Shown here: one piece after another, positions 47,996-57,923 of the stretch
How the letters are laid out: each line of letters starts with the position of its first letter
How positions within the stretch are numbered: position 1 is the first letter of the stretch
From: Petasospora fabianii
Lineage: Eukaryota > Ascomycota > Saccharomycetes > Phaffomycetales > Wickerhamomycetaceae
Assembly: GCA_022641835.1 (NCBI GenBank)
Contig: CP048721.1
Span: 389,599-453,598 of the forward strand
Direction: 5' to 3'
DNA length: 64,000 nt
Program-made: the position numbers and the translations under genes
The notes under the pieces: model-generated
What the model was told of the DNA's origin: nothing
Database searches by the model: none
Seen by the model: the letters and a program-made list of their open reading frames with translations, nothing else

Positions 47996-49694
47996 AACTA
48001 TTGGGGGTATCTCTGTATATGTGGGTTTAGCGAATAGCGAGTGAAGTGGGATATTCTTCACCAAGTAGTGGGAGGAGCGTAAAGTTGTCAGAGAATAGGA
48101 GGATTATAGCAAACTGAATAAGGTGGGGCAGGGCAACGCTTATATATGGGGGAGACGGACTTATGTGTTGATTGATCAACACGCACGTCACCCCCGCGAT
48201 GGAGATTCCCGGAGAGCAAAAGCATGCATACGACTAAGGTTTGAGTCTAGGTTGCCATTGAGGATTTTACCCCGCCATGTCCCATTTTTGGTTGAGATGA
48301 TCGCTAGTGCATGGAACGGACGGGTTGATGGGACGCGCCCAGTGTGGCCACGGTGCACAGTACATACGTCAGGACCGGAGAAGACGGCACCCTAACAAAA
48401 CGGGCGAGCGGCCTAGGTGGGCTGTGAGTGGTGAAGGATATGGAGTGAGGAGAGTGTGTGTTCTCTGTCTTCCCTTATGAGGGTTAGTCTGTGCGTGCAC
48501 AATAGATGTGTCAACGCTGCTACCTCTCGTCGCGCACAAGGGTCTCAGGGGCTAATCTATCCGCTGTCCGCCTGTAAAGTGTGCTCTGTGGCCAGCCGCA
48601 CATGCGGAGTGTCTCCTGTGACATGTCCACCTTGAGCTCTAGTGTTTCTAGTTAGCATCAAGTACCAGTATACGTCTGCGATCTGGACTTCCGAACAGCT
48701 GTGTGCTGTATACAATAGTCGCCGTGCCTTCTCCACCACACCTCCGTCACTCGCCTCCACACTCGACCCCACATCCCAACCGTCGATGGTGCGGGCCACA
48801 CATAATACCTCTCTCCAAAAGGGAGGTAACTGGAGGACCATTATGGGTATTTAGGACCAAACGGGAGCCCCACAAGCGATGCGGACCTTGTTTCCCCTAT
48901 CCTCTAATATCAATCCTGTCTTCTAAAGAATGAAACACGGATGACACGGTAGATAGGCAGAAAGACAGATAGATAGTAGGGAGTTCGCTGCTCCCCTTCC
49001 TCCCTGCCTCACTTGCGCTCACTAGAATGGCAAAGGGCAGCATTTCCTTCCCCTCTTCCTCCCCACGTCACTATGCCCTCGGCGCACACACAGGCACGAC
49101 TACACTTCCCATATCCCGTACACACTTCCTGTATTCCGTATCGACTCTTTGCAGAGACTGTTTACATTTGTGTGTGTATTTGTGTGTGTCGTTGGTTTAA
49201 AACAAAGGTACGGCCACCCATCTATCTGTAGTCTATAGTGCATGCGCCTTCCGTCCGCCAGATCAGGTACCCGAATCTATTACCTGATGCTGAATCACAA
49301 GGTCCTTCTACCTTCCACCCGGCTTACACTCGAGGGGAAGGACATAATTAACAAATAACCCGTGGTGATGCTCTATCATACACCTCCAACATCATATCTT
49401 TGGCAAGTGTATACAAGAGTGGGGTAGAAACAGGCCAAGACCATAGTTGTTCAATGACTTTTTCTTCTCATGTTGAATCAAAGTTCAGCAAGATTGTCCG
49501 TTCTCATCAAAAGATAAACCCTAATCTACAAATTGAGTATCCATGAATTGGTTGCAAGTTCAAGCCCTCGAGCATGGCGCGGGGAAGAAAGTGTGCAGAT
49601 CAAATCCGCTACAATGAACCCACACACTGACATTTCTACAATCACACATCTCTTCTAACAACGGAGCATAATTCATAACAAAATTCATCGGCGT
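47996..49694. other. 1.7 kb gene-free region upstream of the membrane-protein gene
   Basis: It contains a TATATA element (48141-48146) about 150 bp upstream of the ATG at 47995, GT-rich microsatellite-like sequence (49170-49190) and short GATA repeats (48968-48976). No ORF with coding character and no convincing tRNA. Confidence 0.45.
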
Positions 49695-51602
49695 TCATTC
49701 CCTGAGGATACCACGACTGTAATCCTCCACTTTGAGTACTTCTAGCATGTACTTCAAATCTTTGAGATTCTTTGTCTGTGGATCCCATTTCTCATATGCT
49801 TTTAGCCAGCTCTTGATTCTCTTTAATGATTCCACATTCTTTAAAGCTTTAAAATCGTCAACAAATGCATGAAGCGTCCACACAAGATTGTAATTATTGC
49901 TCAAAATTGGATCCTCAATCACTAAGGTCTTCAGCGGCATTGATTTGATGAGTCTCGTCGTGCTGAGTGCGTTATATATCGCGGGTATAAATATATCATC
50001 AGATAACTCATCGCTAATTGTTGGTTGCCCCTGGAAATATTTTGAAAGTTGAATAAGAAGTCGAGAAGAACCACGTCCTAAATTGTGGGCCATGAGAAGT
50101 AGTCGGAACGTTTCAACTTCAAATTCATTGTTATATGCGGTTGTTTGTGGGATGTATATCGATCTGAAGATGTTTGGATGCTCATAATTCAGAGCTAGTG
50201 TACCTGGAAGATTAGAGAATGAGCCAAGAATGGAAAGCTTGACGTTTTGTTCGTGTAATAATCGGGAAAGAGACTGTTCGAAGTCAGATGCTGAAATGTA
50301 TGAGATGTTTGATGAGTCCTGCTCATATGTATATGGTCCTGGAATGATACCTTCGATGAAGTGAAGTCCAAACTTTGGCGTACCGTCTGCAAGCTTACGT
50401 GAAATGAGACTATCGAGGATCAGTGTTGCAAGTGGGATGGTATTCTTGAATCCAACAATTGAAAGGAAGTCAGCATTCTTGATGGACTCACGCCAGTTAG
50501 CCAGAAGCACCAATAGGTTCTCAAGTGACGAGTCATCAATTTTAGCAGCTTCAATGGATATTGTCTCAACACGGTACTCCTGATTTGGATTTACCTCCCT
50601 GAACCAGGTCTTGATAGAGTCCGTAGTATAGTCACTCAACTGCTTGGCTGTGATATTATGCTTGGTCTTCATCTGGCCCACAACGGATATGACAAGGATG
50701 TTTCGAATATGTGGTGTATGCTTGTTTCGTTTGATGTATAAATGCTTTTCTTTGCAGAAGTTGTAGTACAACTGAGTCGTGAGTCTCACTTTGGTCCTTG
50801 TTGTGATCTCTCTATAGCACTCAGTCAATGATGGTTCCACCAATGCTGGATGATCCTTGGGGATCGGCAAAGCTCCAGAAGCCTTATTGGGATATCTCTT
50901 CACCCTCACTGGTCGCGTCTCTGTTTTAGTCCCAAGAAGTGACATCTCCCCTTCTGATTCATGACCGGGAACGAGAGGTTCGTTATACCATGCCCATACT
51001 GTGTCAGGACTCTGCACTTGTTTTTTACACTCTTTGACAATTTTCTTAGTCTCAGCAGTACTGAAGGCACCGTGACCATCGTCATCCTCATCATGCTTAT
51101 CATTACCCCATACCCATGAGAACCAGCCACCATTAGGCGTCGTGTGGGTACTTGATGAGTGCTCAGATTGTGAATCTGTGCCAGCAGAACCACTATTAAG
51201 ACCATCAGGTAGCTGCAAATGGAACATAGCAGGAGGAACGTAGCTGAGTGGGTTGAGATATGACGTCCATGCTTGGCTCGATTGCTGTGGGTTTGCAATA
51301 ATCCCATTTGTTGGGGCCAGAAGAACCTCATTATTGACTGGGGTAGCACCCGTGTTGAGTGGATCCTGCTCCGTCTCTGGAACTAGAGGGTCAATGGATG
51401 ATACTCGCCTGTTCTGACCTCCAGCTGAGCCCTGCTGCTTCTTCCAGTACATCCAGCTCTCGGAGAAGGACAACTGGCCGTTGGGCGGCTGAGAGACTGG
51501 CGGCTGAGAAGACTGAACTGCTGTTGCCGGGGTGGCAGGCCTTGAGCCGTCAGTGCTCAAGGACACCGGAGCAGTACCAGCAGTTGGCGGCTTTTTCTCC
51601 AT
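49695..51602 (-). CDS. Large conserved-looking protein of unknown function (possible lipase-fold relative)
   Basis: A 635-residue protein starting at the ATG at 51602 (MEKKPPTAGTAPVSLS). The N-terminal third is Ser/Thr/Pro/Gln-rich and disordered-looking, with short Trp motifs (SWMYWKKQQG, GGWFSWVWGND). From about residue 190 it becomes globular: TVWAWYNEPLVPG, TRTKVRLTTQLYYNFCKEKHLYIKR, then a hydrophobic strand RNILVISVVGQM. This layout recalls a fungal family (including, I believe, S. cerevisiae YML020W) that has a GVHGF lipase-like motif at this strand; here that motif reads SVVGQM, so a catalytic role is doubtful. Lys/Leu-rich helices end the protein. It is divergent from ATG16 across 214 bp. 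Confidence 0.8.
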   Translation of the reverse strand: MEKKPPTAGTAPVSLSTDGSRPATPATAVQSSQPPVSQPPNGQLSFSESWMYWKKQQGSAGGQNRRVSSIDPLVPETEQDPLNTGATPVNNEVLLAPTNGIIANPQQSSQAWTSYLNPLSYVPPAMFHLQLPDGLNSGSAGTDSQSEHSSSTHTTPNGGWFSWVWGNDKHDEDDDGHGAFSTAETKKIVKECKKQVQSPDTVWAWYNEPLVPGHESEGEMSLLGTKTETRPVRVKRYPNKASGALPIPKDHPALVEPSLTECYREITTRTKVRLTTQLYYNFCKEKHLYIKRNKHTPHIRNILVISVVGQMKTKHNITAKQLSDYTTDSIKTWFREVNPNQEYRVETISIEAAKIDDSSLENLLVLLANWRESIKNADFLSIVGFKNTIPLATLILDSLISRKLADGTPKFGLHFIEGIIPGPYTYEQDSSNISYISASDFEQSLSRLLHEQNVKLSILGSFSNLPGTLALNYEHPNIFRSIYIPQTTAYNNEFEVETFRLLLMAHNLGRGSSRLLIQLSKYFQGQPTISDELSDDIFIPAIYNALSTTRLIKSMPLKTLVIEDPILSNNYNLVWTLHAFVDDFKALKNVESLKRIKSWLKAYEKWDPQTKNLKDLKYMLEVLKVEDYSRGILRE

Positions 51603-51816
51603 GGAAATGACTGAAATGTGTAGGTCTTGGTGAGTCTGGTTTGGGGCGGTGGCTGTACAGGACAACCAGATTAACCGCCGCTGCTCGCCGCCCTTGTCCT
51701 CGGGGTATTTCCTGTTTTCGCGATGCAGATGTCAACGGAGAGGTGATGGTGGAACATGACACATTCGTTCGTCCACTTTTCCTCAAACCAAGACAGCAAG
51801 AACTGCACAGTGCCCA

Positions 51817-52431
51817 ATGGCAACATCAGAAGATTGGAGAAGTGTCATACAGAAGAGAATTCAAGAAAGGGACGAGCTTGATGCGCCTAATATTGCACTT
51901 TTCGCCTCGTGTAAGTTGACATCCTTCGCCACACCCTCCTCACACAGATAACACCAACTAACAATTAAACCAGACAAACAGGTTTACGAAAGACTGACGA
52001 AGGCAGAGAACGTTGTCAGTAGACTTGAAGCCACCGATACTGAACAGGAGCTTCAGAATACTATAAAACAGGTTGACGATCTCACTACGACAGTATTGGA
52101 GAAGAACCAGAAGATCCAACAACTCGAGGAGACCTCCACCAAGCTTCGAAACCAACTCAAGGCTGTCACCAAGGATAAGGCGTCGCTTAATACTGTGGTG
52201 ACGCGGCTCACCAACAAGCTCAACGACCGATCCGAAGAGCATCAATACCGCAACAAGTCAATGGAAATCTTGAACGATGAGCTTATCGCCATGCAGATTG
52301 AGAACAATTTGCTGCACAACAAGCTCGAAAAGATGGAGAAAGAAAACGAAGACCTCGTTCAGAGATGGCTGCAGAAAGTTCAGCAAGATGCAGAGAAGTT
52401 CAACGACTTTATAGCCAAGGGTAAACCTTGA
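51817..52431 (+). CDS. ATG16: Atg16 autophagy protein, two exons
   Basis: Subunit of the Atg12-Atg5-Atg16 complex, which promotes Atg8 lipidation at the pre-autophagosomal structure. Exon 1 is 51817-51910 and exon 2 is 51974-52431. The 63-nt intron has donor T|GTAAGT, branch CTAAC (about 51956-51960) and acceptor CCAG; it splits a Tyr codon, giving FASYKQVYERLTKAE. The next CAG, 8 nt downstream, would break the frame. The 183-residue product has the Atg5-binding N-terminal helix (DWRSVIQKRIQERDELDAP, with the conserved Trp) and a long coiled coil (about 50-170). The C-terminal part LNDELIAMQIENNLLHNKLE, followed by LVQRWLQK, is the strongest match to fungal Atg16. Length is near the 150 residues of S. 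cerevisiae. Confidence 0.9.
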
Positions 52432-52630
52432 GATCTCTTAGTTTAATACTAAAACATAATCCTATCAAACGAAAACTCGGCCGTAGTCGCCAACTTTCTC
52501 TATTATGTTATATTAGCGAGGTCAAAAGTGGCATCTTATGTTTACAGCCATCCCACAGCATTGTTGGGGATATAAAAAGTCAGACAGAGGTAAAGGTCTC
52601 GATAAGTCCTTGTCGTCTCCCCGGACTCAG

Positions 52631-52665
52631 ACGCGTGAACGCGAAAAATGTCATGATGTACGCGT
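52631..52665 (+). promoter_or_regulatory. G1/S (MCB/SCB) box cluster upstream of DUN1
   Basis: ACGCGT (52631-52636), CGCGAAAA (52640-52647) and ACGCGT (52660-52665) lie 125-160 bp upstream of the DUN1 ATG. ACGCGT is the MBF (Mbp1-Swi6) box and CRCGAAA the SBF box. The three-site cluster in 35 bp predicts G1/S-peaking or damage-linked transcription. The 52432-52789 spacer holds nothing else recognised. Confidence 0.65.
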
Positions 52666-52789
52666 CAGTTCTGACCACCGAAAATCAAAACACCTCTCCG
52701 ATGCACTCGCCACCCTCTCTCAGGTTTACATTTCGATAATCCAGTCACTGAATCCAGTCACTCACTTAAACTTTACCACTCGACTCAGC

Positions 52790-54310
52790 ATGGTTCTCAA
52801 TTCCAACATGAATAAACGTGTATGTCTCTTACTCTTTCTCTATTTTTGGCCAACGAAGAGGTCAAACTAACTCGCCATTCAGATCAGAGCTGTCTCTGAT
52901 GAGGGAGCAGCACCCACTTTCAAAAAGTCACACACCGTGATGGCGGTAGATGAGCAACCAATAGCCCAGCTCTTCAGTCTCATCAATGGATCAAGTCATT
53001 ACACTATCCCAAACAAATCGCCGTTTTTTATTGGTCGCAGTCGCCAATGTAATATTCAAATGGACGGAACAGACATATCGAGCAAGCACTGCGAGCTAAT
53101 ACCGGTCCATAATGATGCTACGGGTCAAGTCTACATAAATGTCGTGGATCTGAGTACCAATGGAACGTTTGTCAATGGTATGAAGCTCGAGAACAAAAAT
53201 CAACTTCTAAAGGACGGAGATAAACTCAGTTTAGCCAAAAGTAAAAGCTTTATCTTTAGATATCAACGCAATCTTCATGATGAGAATAAGGAGAATCGCC
53301 CTCAGGGACAGGGTGCTGTACACCAAAAGACTTTCAATGATTTGTACACCATGGGAAGACAGCTCGGGTCAGGCCACTATGCTACAGTGAACGAGGCCTT
53401 CAACAGAAAGACAGGTAAGAGTGTAGCCGTCAAAGTGTTCAAGCCACAAAGATTGGATGATGCAAAGAGTTCCAAACAAATCACACAGGAATTAAATGTT
53501 CTTATGAGTATCAAACATCCAAACATCGTCGATCTCATTGACAGATTCATCGAACCAATCAACAAATATATCGTCACCACATACTTGGTCTTGGAGAAAG
53601 TTGAGGATGGTGAGCTTTTCACCAGAATTGTGAACAAGCAGTCTCTGAGAGAGAATGAGACAAAGGCCATATTTAAACAAATGCTCCAGGGCCTCCTTTA
53701 CCTCCACGAAAGAGATATCATTCATAGGGACATCAAACCGGAGAACATCTTGTTGAATATCAAACGAAGAACCAGCCCATCCCAGAAACAGTTGGGTCCG
53801 TGGGATGAAGACGAGATTGATGTTGAGGTCAAGATTGCAGACTTCGGACTTGCCAAGTTCATCGGTGAGCATGAGTTCACGAACACCTTGTGCGGTACAC
53901 CAGCTTATGTGGCCCCGGAAGTGCTGAAATCGACCAGAATGTACTCCAAGAACGTTGATCTTTGGAGCTCTGGCGTCCTCCTCTATGTCTGTCTTGTTGG
54001 TTTCCCACCATTCAGTGATGAACTGGGTCCACCTACGATGCGTGAGCAGATTCTTCAAGGAAAGTTTGCTTTCTATTCTCCATACTTTGACAAGATCGAT
54101 GATCTTGCCCTTGACTTGATTTCCAGGCTGCTTATGGTTGATCCAATGAAACGTTATGACATACACCAAACAATCAACCACCCATGGTTCAATGACACAC
54201 CAGACGTTGAGACTACAAGAAAGGTGACCGTGCAGAGATCTCCTGTTAAGGGATCCATTCCAAAGACGTACACTGAAATCTCCATGATGAGCATGGAAGA
54301 GAGTGACTGA
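52790..54310 (+). CDS. DUN1: Dun1-type FHA-domain checkpoint kinase, two exons
   Basis: Ser/Thr kinase of the Rad53/Chk2 class acting downstream of the DNA-damage checkpoint to raise dNTP supply. Exon 1 (52790-52819) encodes MVLNSNMNKR. The 63-nt intron has GTATGT donor, ACTAAC branch and TTCAG acceptor, and exon 2 is 52883-54310. The 485-residue protein has an FHA domain (about 35-135; FIGRSRQCN, SSKHCE and LSTNGTFVNG are the phosphothreonine-binding signature) and a kinase domain (165-440): glycine loop GSGHYA, K194, HRDIKPEN (D293), DFG (330-332) and activation loop TNTLCGTPAYVAPE. The stretches GPWDEDEID and REQILQGKFAFYSPYFDKIDD are close to S. cerevisiae Dun1 and distinguish it from Rad53 (two FHA domains) and Mek1. 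CTG codons at APEVL and SRLL show CTG reads as Leu. Confidence 0.93.
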
Positions 54311-54532
54311 TAATAGAACTGCCAGAAATAATCTCGGTTAATGAATGAATATAATATGATTCAACTTCCTTCTCATGTACCTCCTGGGCTCTGTTTACTT
54401 TTCGAAGGTGGGCGGCTAGTCGTGCACTATAAAATAGCGGTTAGCCATTTCCTCAGACTACCCGGCCAATAGCCTTTCCCATCATCATTTGAACCAAACA
54501 CAGATACTCTAAGCAGGGCGGTTCTCTTCTAA

Positions 54533-55654
54533 ATGCTGTTAAGACAAAGAAAAAACTCAAAGAAACCGGCTACAGCTACTCGAGCCCTCCCAGGTCGTCC
54601 TAAAGCTAAGGCGGCTATCATTAGGACGTCTGCTAGATCAGCACCCACAACAAAATCAAGTTCAGCCAACGTACATTCCACTCTCAGGGACTCTAAATCC
54701 ACTGGTCAATCGTCCCCTAGTCCATCCACACTGCACTCCTTTGTTGCTGAGGATACGGGTACTGACATCGGTGAGGATGACGAGGACGATATGGACGCTG
54801 AGGACATTGACAAGCAGTTGGTCATGTGGGCAGGGCGTCTTGAATTGGAATCCATCGACTTGAGGGATAAGTCAAAGAGATTGACTACTGAGCTTTCAAG
54901 GAACAGTGAGGTTCTCCATGAAGCTACTGGGGAGTTGTCGAATGCTATCAAGAGCTTATTCAACCTCTTTGAGATGCAGAAGGCGAGTAACTGTCAATCA
55001 TCTACAGCAAAGACTAACCAGAAGTTTGGCGAGATACAGAGCACATTATCTAAGATTCTCAAGGTGACAAAAGAAAAGGGTGCTGGCTGTGGTACACTCG
55101 GGGTCGACGAGGATATTGTTGGTAGGATAGATGATATTGAAGGGAAGATTGACATGATTGCAGATGCACTACACAGTATAGTCAAAATTGAGACGGTCAA
55201 CAAGATCAACAATCAAGTCAACGCCATGGGAAAGAGGCTCGATCTGTACATCAGAGAGTCCAAGAGAGAACCGAACAGATGCACTGCGATGGATGAGATC
55301 AGTAGAAGCCTAGAACAATGTGCTGGAAGACTTGAGGATATCACGAACTTGCAGATCGACTTCAACGCTCTGATACGCCATTTGAACTACAATCAAGATC
55401 GGTTTAAAACTGACCTCGAGAATATCAAGTTGAAAGTCTCACTTTCACAGGGGCCGTTTCCATTGACACCTGAGCCCAGCATTACTTATGAACGATTCAG
55501 CCATCAAAGACGAGGCAGTACGGATACTACAGTTGCAAAGACCAAACCTAACAATAGTCGCTACAAAAGTCAGCTTCATTCACGCAGAAAAAGACTTCTT
55601 ATTCAACAAGAGTGTTCCGATGATTCTGCGATTGATGTGATTGAGTTGTCCTGA
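54533..55654 (+). CDS. Unidentified coiled-coil protein
   Basis: A 373-residue protein not recognised by me. The start is the ATG at 54533, preceded by a TATAAAA element near 54428. The N terminus (1-60) is basic and Ser/Thr/Ala-rich (PGRPKAKAAIIRTSARS). An acidic patch follows (about 75-95, EDDEDDMDAEDID). The central 110-310 region is helical with heptad-like Leu/Ile spacing (VMWAGRLELESIDLRDKSKRL; DIVGRIDDIEGKIDMIADAL; CAGRLEDITNLQIDFNALI), split by a few Cys residues. The tail is basic (RRKRLLIQQ). The arrangement resembles kinetochore, spindle-pole or meiotic scaffold subunits, but nothing specific identifies it. Its stop is 6 bp from the convergent TDA10 stop. Confidence 0.8.
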   Translation: MLLRQRKNSKKPATATRALPGRPKAKAAIIRTSARSAPTTKSSSANVHSTLRDSKSTGQSSPSPSTLHSFVAEDTGTDIGEDDEDDMDAEDIDKQLVMWAGRLELESIDLRDKSKRLTTELSRNSEVLHEATGELSNAIKSLFNLFEMQKASNCQSSTAKTNQKFGEIQSTLSKILKVTKEKGAGCGTLGVDEDIVGRIDDIEGKIDMIADALHSIVKIETVNKINNQVNAMGKRLDLYIRESKREPNRCTAMDEISRSLEQCAGRLEDITNLQIDFNALIRHLNYNQDRFKTDLENIKLKVSLSQGPFPLTPEPSITYERFSHQRRGSTDTTVAKTKPNNSRYKSQLHSRRKRLLIQQECSDDSAIDVIELS

Positions 55655-55660
55655 GGCTTT

Positions 55661-56521
55661 TTAAAAGACTTCGAGACCCTCAATATCTCTTTGCTTGTTT
55701 ATCTTGACTCTCAAATGCTTCCCCTCTCTAGTAGATCTTATACCAAGCTTGGTGTAATCCTTGTAGTACAACTCATAAACAACCATATATCTCTCAATAA
55801 AGCTTCTGACCTCATCATCCGTCATGCCTGTTCCCTTTTTTTTTATGAGTTCATGTTCCTGTTGGATTCTCCAATCGTTGACGTTGTCAATGTCATCCGT
55901 GTCGTAGAAGATATCAACATCGACAAAGTCCCAAAGTTTGATATAACCAGCCAAGTTGGAGTTCACCTCAAACAACATTTCCTTATCGTACTTTTTGAGT
56001 ATCTCACTCTCTTCAATCTTCTCCAAGATACCCTCGTCCGAATCAAAAGGCGTGAATCCATTGAACCAGCCTTCAAACACGACAATATCAGCGGGCTTCT
56101 CCACCTTTTCCCATTCTTCCTCAGGCGCACGATCACCCTCTCCATTGAATGCACTCTTGTCATACCTTGGAATAGAGAATCCACTTTTTCTATTGTCCAA
56201 ATCTGCCAATAACTGGTATCCCAAATTGACGTCGTGAGTCCCCGGCAGGCCCCTCCCCTTGAGAAGCACATTCTTTGGATATTCTTTCACCACTTTAACT
56301 TGATCCTTGTGTGTAAGGTAGATATCATCAGTAGAGAAGGTAACTGATTTGAGGTGTGGATAGGCTGTTGTAAAGTACTGTAAGAGTTTGGATGAGAGGT
56401 ACGACTTGCCTGATCCTTGAGGGCCGGATATGTTGATGATCAATGGCTTTTCGGTGTAGTTCCAATCCTTAAGGATTGGGTTCAAGAAAGTGATGGTTTC
56501 CTCAACTATTGGGACGACCAT
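55661..56521 (-). CDS. TDA10: Tda10-type P-loop kinase-like protein (glycerate kinase fold)
   Basis: ATP-binding protein related to plant D-glycerate 3-kinase and uridine kinase-like enzymes; the yeast substrate is not established. The 286-residue protein has a Walker A motif ISGPQGSGKSYL (G33-S40), a Walker B-like strand with FSTDDIYLTHKDQ, the segment LLKGRGLPGTHDVNLG, and IVVFEGWFNGF typical of the family. C-terminal half is helical with EQHELI-type sequence (QQEHELIKKKG) and YKDYTKLGIRSTREGKHL. Length matches the S. cerevisiae protein (290). S. cerevisiae TDA10, CIR1 and TRX2 lie within a few genes of each other, as they do here. Confidence 0.93.
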   Translation of the reverse strand: MVVPIVEETITFLNPILKDWNYTEKPLIINISGPQGSGKSYLSSKLLQYFTTAYPHLKSVTFSTDDIYLTHKDQVKVVKEYPKNVLLKGRGLPGTHDVNLGYQLLADLDNRKSGFSIPRYDKSAFNGEGDRAPEEEWEKVEKPADIVVFEGWFNGFTPFDSDEGILEKIEESEILKKYDKEMLFEVNSNLAGYIKLWDFVDVDIFYDTDDIDNVNDWRIQQEHELIKKKGTGMTDDEVRSFIERYMVVYELYYKDYTKLGIRSTREGKHLRVKINKQRDIEGLEVF

Positions 56522-56897
56522 TTTGTATGTTTGTGCGTGTGAAATGTGACAGACTATGTGCTTTAGCTGATGAGACCCTTTTTAATGGGGTGTCAGGATA
56601 TGGAAGAGACGGAACGGGGGATCAGGGGATTTTTGTGGGGTGAGCGATTGATCATGGTTTCCAGTTTGCTGCACGTGATATTCACATGACTTGCCATGTG
56701 ATCTAAGATAGTATTTCACAAGTATACCCTTCATTACGACTTGATTTTCAGACTTTCAACAGAAGTACTCGAAACAATTGATGTCTGCGACCTACATGGG
56801 AGTTCCCCTGTCTACAGCCCTTGTCAAGCTCCAAAACCAAAGATCATCTAGATTCTCTCATTGTTTTTCATGTCGTGTAGAACATCCATAACCTCAT
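56522..56897. other. TDA10 upstream / CIR1 downstream spacer
   Basis: A 376 bp region with an E-box CACGTG (56672-56677) and nearby CACATG and CATGTG half-matches, about 150-180 bp upstream of the TDA10 ATG. No ORF or RNA recognised. Confidence 0.5.
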
Positions 56898-57665
56898 TTA
56901 AATAGCCTTCAAGTCCTTAAGCTTGGAGACCAACTCATCAACATTAGAGACCTTAATACCGGCCTCACGAACAGGTGGCTCCTCCACCTTCAACACCTCG
57001 AGTCTCTTTGTCACATCCACGTCAAAGTCCTTGAGTTTAAGCTTCTCCAATGGTTTCTTCTTAGCCTTCATCATGTTTGGCAAAGTTGTGTAACGTGGCT
57101 CATTGAGTCTAAGATCTGTGGTAATAATCATTGGAAGCTTGGCCTTAACGGTCTCTTCACCACCATCGATCTCTCTCGTCACTATGACTTCATCACCTGA
57201 AACTTCGACCTTAGCAGCGTTGGTTGCCTGTGGCCAATTGAGCAAACCGGCTAGCATCTGACCAGTGTTGTTCGAATCATCATCGATGGCCTGTTTACCA
57301 AGGATGATCAAGTTGGAGTTGTTCTTCTCGGCAACTTGCTTGAGGATCTTAGCCACGGAGAGAGGTTCGATCTCTTCTTCACCGACATCAACGAGTGTAG
57401 ATGAGTCAGCGCCCTTGGCCATACACTGACGAAGGATATCCTGGGACTTGGTTGGCCCAATGGAGACGGCATGAATCTTATCCACCAGGGACTTGTCAGC
57501 TTCACGGATACGCACGGCCTCTTCAACAGCAATATCACAGAATGGGTTAATGGAGAACTTGACTCCGGCCTTTTCGATACCGGTACCGGCCTTGTTGATT
57601 CTTGGCTTGATGGCAAAGTCAATGACTCTCTTCACAGGGACAAGGATGTTGAGCTTAGACGACAT
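56898..57665 (-). CDS. CIR1: Electron-transfer flavoprotein beta subunit
   Basis: Beta subunit of the mitochondrial-matrix ETF heterodimer that passes electrons from acyl-CoA-type dehydrogenases to ETF:ubiquinone oxidoreductase. The 255-residue protein begins MSSKLNILVPVKRVIDFAIKPRIN, the conserved ETF-beta start with the KRVID strand. It carries GPTKSQDILRQCMAKGADSS split around QDILRQCMAKGA, the NSNLIILGKQAIDDDSNNTGQM AMP/nucleotide region in part, and the C-terminal signature DLRLNEPRYTTLPNMMKAKK. Length matches S. cerevisiae Cir1 (261). No clear presequence, as is common for ETF-beta. ATG at 57665. Confidence 0.96.
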   Translation of the reverse strand: MSSKLNILVPVKRVIDFAIKPRINKAGTGIEKAGVKFSINPFCDIAVEEAVRIREADKSLVDKIHAVSIGPTKSQDILRQCMAKGADSSTLVDVGEEEIEPLSVAKILKQVAEKNNSNLIILGKQAIDDDSNNTGQMLAGLLNWPQATNAAKVEVSGDEVIVTREIDGGEETVKAKLPMIITTDLRLNEPRYTTLPNMMKAKKKPLEKLKLKDFDVDVTKRLEVLKVEEPPVREAGIKVSNVDELVSKLKDLKAI

Positions 57666-57923
57666 GGTGCAAAGTACAGGGACAATTGGGCCAGTGTAGA
57701 AGTCACCAACCTATACGATTTATGGGTGTTGTAAGGATGGATATGTCACCAATTTTCAGCGACGTGGACTCGGGTGTGCCCGATCGTTTTTGGCAGTCGA
57801 TTTGGTTGAGCACGTTGGAATACATTACAAACAAAAACGTTGAAGTTGACAATGATTGTTATAGTTCAATAAATATGATGAATAAATAAATAAATATATA
57901 ATGGGACTAGTAGCGACGTGGCC

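Noticed and set aside
49540-49580. Possible tRNA T-arm (CAAGTTCAAGCCC)
   Set aside because: No matching acceptor stem, D-arm or anticodon arm could be placed upstream.
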